Source: Clostridia bacterium (GTDB lineage Bacteria > Bacillota > Clostridia > Oscillospirales > CAG-272). From it: 38,457 bases of DNA. A program made the translations under genes and the position numbers. This document shows, piece by piece, positions 36,650 through 38,457 of this stretch (the stretch's first letter is position 1; every line of letters begins with the position of its first letter). The notes under the pieces were generated by a model. That model was not told where the DNA came from. It saw nothing but the letters and a program-made list of their open reading frames with translations, and did not search any database. The stretch lies in the NCBI GenBank assembly GCA_017938885.1, contig JAGBAS010000012.1, forward strand, positions 1-38,457, read 5' to 3'.

Positions 36650-38410
36650 TCAGTTACCTCCCTTGATGGCGCCAAAGGCGCAGAGCTGCTCGCAGACACC
36701 GCAACCGACACAGAGAGTGGGATCCACCATAGCTTTGGCGGTCTTACCCTCCCCCTCCATATGAATGGCGGGACAGCCCAGCTTCATGCACTTCTTGCAG
36801 GAGCGGCAGGACTCGGGATCCACCTTGACGGCGGGCTTGGCCTTGACGGTCTTGAGCAGGACGCAGGGACGGCGGGAGATAATCACGCCGGGGCCCTCGG
36901 CGGCCAGCTCCTCGGTGATGGCCTTGTCGCAGGCGGCCAGATCGTAGGGATCCACCACGGTGACGCGGTCGATGCCCACGGCGTGGCAGAAGGCTTCCAG
37001 GTCCACCTTGGCGGCGGGGTCGCCATGGATGTTGTAGCCCGTGGTGGGGTTCTGCTGGTGGCCCGTCATACCCGTGATGGAGTTATCCAGGATGATGACG
37101 GTGGAGTTGGATGCGTTATAGGAAATATTCACGAGACCCGTCATGCCCGAATGCATGAAGGTGGAGTCGCCGATGACGGCCACGGTGCGCTTCTCGGTCT
37201 CGGCACCGCCGATCTTGTTGAAGCCGTGGACGCCCGACACCGACGCGCCCATGCACAGCACCGAGTCAACGGCGTTCAGGGGCTGGGCCATGCCCAGGGT
37301 ATAACAGCCGATGTCACCGATGACGGTGATCTTGTGCTTGGCCAGGGTGTAGAACAGGCCTCTGTGAGGACAGCCCGCGCACATGACGGGAGGACGGACG
37401 GGGATGGTCTCCTCGGCGGTGACACCCTCGTTTACCTCCATACCGAACACGCGGCGGATGAGGTTCTGGGAGAACTCGCCCTCCATGGGGAAGAGATTCT
37501 TGCCATCCACCGTCAGACCGAGGGCCTTGCAGTGGTTCTCGATCACGGGATCCAGCTCCTCGATGACCACCACGCGGTCCACCTTGGCGGCGAAGTCCAG
37601 GATCAGCTTCTCGGGCAGGGGGTTGACCATGCCCAGCTTGAGGACCGAGACCTTGTCGCCGAAGACCTCCTTGACGTAGCGGTAGCAGGTACCCGAGCAG
37701 ATGATACCGATCTCGGTGCCGCCCATCTCCACGCGGTTGACGGGGGCGGTCTCGGCGTACTCAACGAGAGCGCGGGTGCGGGCCTCCACCACGGGATGGC
37801 GGCGGATGGCGTTGGCGGGAGCCATGATGTACTTCCCGGGGGTCTTGACGTAGGGCTTCACGGGAATATCCTGACGGTCAGCAATGGTCAGCAGACTCTG
37901 GGAGTGGGCGATGCGGGTGCACATACGGAGCAGGAAGGGGGTATCGAACTGCTCCGACAGCTCAAAGGCCAGCATGGCGTACTCGCGGGCCTCGGCGGAA
38001 TCCGAGGGCTCCAGCATGGGCACCTTGGCGGCGATGGCGTGGTGGCGGGAGTCCTGCTCGTTCTGGGAGGAGTGCATACCGGGGTCGTCGGCCACACACA
38101 GCACCAGACCGCCGTTCACACCCGTGTAGGACATGGTGTAGAGGGGGTCGGCGGCCACGTTGAGGCCTACGTGCTTCATGGCGCAGGCGGCACGGGCACC
38201 CGCGAGGGAAGCGCCGAAGGCCACCTCCAGGGCCACCTTCTCGTTGGGGGCCCACTCGCAGTACATCTCGGGGCAGACGTCGCGGTACTCGGCGGCGTAC
38301 TCGGTGATCTCGGTGGAGGGGGTGCCGGGGTAGCTGGACACGAGACGGCAGCCCGCCTCGTACAGGCCTCTGGCCACGGCCTCGTTGCCGAGCATGAGGG
38401 TTTTTTTCAT
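36650..38410 (-). CDS. iorA: Indolepyruvate ferredoxin oxidoreductase, alpha subunit
   Basis: A 586-residue thiamine diphosphate enzyme. The N-terminal domain (1-180) has SSYPGTPSTEI, EWAPNEKVALEVAFGASLAG and DDPGMHSSQNEQDSRHHA. The CAGCPHRG motif lies at 344-351; the ThDP site is GDIGCYTLG (365-373), then GDSTFMHSG (414-422) and LDNSITGMTGHQ (441-452). The C-terminus carries two [4Fe-4S] clusters: Cys535, 538, 541, 546 and Cys567, 570, 573, 577. It catalyses ferredoxin-linked decarboxylation of aryl pyruvates with IorB. AAAGGAAC precedes the ATG at 38410. First gene of the minus-strand operon iorA-iorB-paaK-ACT; the promoter lies in or beyond the last 47 bases of the window. Confidence 0.96.
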   Translation of the reverse strand: MKKTLMLGNEAVARGLYEAGCRLVSSYPGTPSTEITEYAAEYRDVCPEMYCEWAPNEKVALEVAFGASLAGARAACAMKHVGLNVAADPLYTMSYTGVNGGLVLCVADDPGMHSSQNEQDSRHHAIAAKVPMLEPSDSAEAREYAMLAFELSEQFDTPFLLRMCTRIAHSQSLLTIADRQDIPVKPYVKTPGKYIMAPANAIRRHPVVEARTRALVEYAETAPVNRVEMGGTEIGIICSGTCYRYVKEVFGDKVSVLKLGMVNPLPEKLILDFAAKVDRVVVIEELDPVIENHCKALGLTVDGKNLFPMEGEFSQNLIRRVFGMEVNEGVTAEETIPVRPPVMCAGCPHRGLFYTLAKHKITVIGDIGCYTLGMAQPLNAVDSVLCMGASVSGVHGFNKIGGAETEKRTVAVIGDSTFMHSGMTGLVNISYNASNSTVIILDNSITGMTGHQQNPTTGYNIHGDPAAKVDLEAFCHAVGIDRVTVVDPYDLAACDKAITEELAAEGPGVIISRRPCVLLKTVKAKPAVKVDPESCRSCKKCMKLGCPAIHMEGEGKTAKAMVDPTLCVGCGVCEQLCAFGAIKGGN

Positions 38411-38457
38411 GATCTTGTTCCTTTCGTATATGTGAGTCGTTTTTTTAACACTAAAAA

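Noticed and set aside
1..38457. tRNA, rRNA, insertion sequence or prophage genes
   Set aside because: I found no cloverleaf, rRNA signature, transposase, integrase or phage structural motifs in any frame.

Overview
The window is GC-rich, densely coded DNA from a Gram-positive, anaerobic Firmicute, most likely a gut Clostridia member (Oscillospiraceae-like; the genus cannot be told). The grounds are a lysine riboswitch, near-consensus sigma-A promoters that all carry 17-bp spacers, AAAGGAG-type ribosome binding sites, a ferredoxin-dependent indolepyruvate oxidoreductase operon (iorA-iorB-aryl-CoA ligase-ACT), diaminopimelate dehydrogenase, and a BceS/BcrK-like sensor kinase with an ABC exporter. 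There are no rRNA, tRNA, phage, transposase or CRISPR genes.

Layout. 1-1910: three unrecognised genes, the first cut by the window edge. 2046-5662: a permuted NlpC/P60-like cysteine peptidase, a Na+/phosphate symporter with a PhoU-like tail, and a sugar isomerase/epimerase-type TIM barrel. 5838-11135: small membrane proteins, including a paralogous pair on either side of an SDR oxidoreductase, then a lipoprotein and a helical protein of unknown function. 11169-14961: a response regulator, ABC ATPase, ABC permease and histidine kinase, with four direct repeats in front of the ABC genes that could be the regulator's operator. 15166-16040: a small lipoprotein and a membrane-anchored HTH protein. 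16100-19440 (minus): a lysine operon dapA-dapB-ddh behind a lysine riboswitch. 19497-25965: a carbohydrate block with a GxDLY/SGNH esterase, an HTH-TPR regulator, a GH92 alpha-mannosidase, two tiny membrane proteins and a sialate-O-acetylesterase-like enzyme. None of the three enzymes has an export signal, so they probably act on imported glycans. 26069-31000: capE-capF-(nucleotidyltransferase)-capG, which makes UDP-N-acetyl-L-fucosamine. 31428-33737: a metallophosphatase and a MATE transporter. 33812-38410 (minus): iorA-iorB-aryl-CoA ligase-ACT regulator.

The most unusual content is between the genes. Seven intergenic regions are filled by composite palindromic modules. Each has the same pair of complementary outer ends (left about AAATTGGGGTTTATCGG, right about CGATAAACCCAAATTTGAAA). 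The left end starts near the stop codon of the upstream gene, and the right end usually runs into or close to the ribosome binding site of the downstream gene. Between these ends sit unrelated palindromic payloads of at least four types: (A) 28-bp inverted repeats; (B) AGATACAAG repeats around a hairpin; (C) long inverted repeats with a CTCATCCG/CCTTCCC core; (D) a string of short hairpins spaced by ATGATG. A fifth family (E), which lacks these ends, lies between genes of the dap and ior operons, and one of its two copies carries a further hairpin insertion. This modular architecture, not any single protein, is the strongest candidate for something undescribed here.
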